Of a DNA stretch of 20,725 bases, positions 20,660 through 20,725 are shown one piece after another; position 1 is the stretch's first letter, and each line of letters starts with the position of its first letter. Under the pieces are notes generated by a model that saw nothing but the letters and a program-made list of their open reading frames with translations, did no database searches and was not told the DNA's origin. Origin of the DNA: a virus; the IMG/VR virus record IMGVR_UViG_3300005882_000030, positions 1-20,725 of that record; one strand, given 5' to 3'. Position numbers and translations under genes: made by a program.

Positions 20660-20725
20660 ATGATAAATGCATTATCTGAAATGTTATTACAAATAATAAC
20701 AGGAATAGTAATATTATTCACTATA
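20660..20725 (+). CDS. Start of a small membrane protein (partial)
   Basis: ATG at 20660 opens a frame that runs off the window after 22 codons: MINALSEMLLQIITGIVILF followed by TI. The run from about residue 9 onwards is strongly hydrophobic and predicts an N-terminal transmembrane segment. It lies 56 bases after the previous stop on the same strand. A holin-like or small inner-membrane protein is possible, but too little is visible. Confidence 0.45.
   Translation, partial: MINALSEMLLQIITGIVILFTI

Overview
The window looks like part of a crAss-like phage (order Crassvirales) with a Bacteroidota host. The DNA is very AT-rich. The 502-residue major capsid protein, 754-residue terminase and 795-residue portal match the crAss-like families as I remember them; no search was run. 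Three promoters fit the Bacteroidota TTTG-N20-TAnnTTTG pattern. All the genes I call read through in the standard code. The genome switches strand near 17.4-17.66 kb: everything to the left is on the minus strand, everything to the right on the plus strand.

Minus strand, in transcription order from 17.41 kb down to 1. First comes a run of small, tightly packed or overlapping genes (17.4-14.7 kb), including two too short for ordinary ORF calling (40 and 46 aa), a zinc-ribbon protein and a six-cysteine protein. Then follow a PhoH-like ATPase, two small conserved phage proteins, a GroES-like co-chaperonin, three unknowns and a GroEL-like chaperonin. The morphogenesis block comes next: terminase large subunit, portal, scaffold, major capsid protein, and four further genes that are probably virion or neck proteins, the last cut by the window edge. 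A promoter lies just before the scaffold gene, and hairpin terminators lie after the capsid gene and after the 335-aa gene. Scaffold and capsid are therefore probably made in excess, with downstream genes fed by read-through. The GroEL/GroES pair next to the head genes suggests a phage-encoded folding chamber for virion proteins.

Plus strand. A short SSB-like (OB-fold) gene at 17665-18045 is followed by about 1.85 kb with almost no coding capacity, which is the most unusual part of the window. It contains nested, bulged and multi-branched inverted repeats: a 15-bp GAAA-tetraloop hairpin, a 17-bp bulged stem closing a junction of about 140 nt, a 13-bp bulged stem, several 8-10 bp closing stems, and a possible H-type pseudoknot. 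The G·U pairs I found pair only in a plus-strand transcript. The region ends in a strong plus-strand terminator at 19855-19885. I read it as a large ornate noncoding RNA, similar in general style to the giant phage-associated RNAs (GOLLD, ROOL) but not recognised as either. Two short coding-like stretches lie in its 3' part. A conserved hypothetical gene (19905-20603) and the start of a small membrane-protein gene follow.

No tRNA, rRNA, CRISPR array, insertion sequence, integrase or reverse transcriptase was seen.
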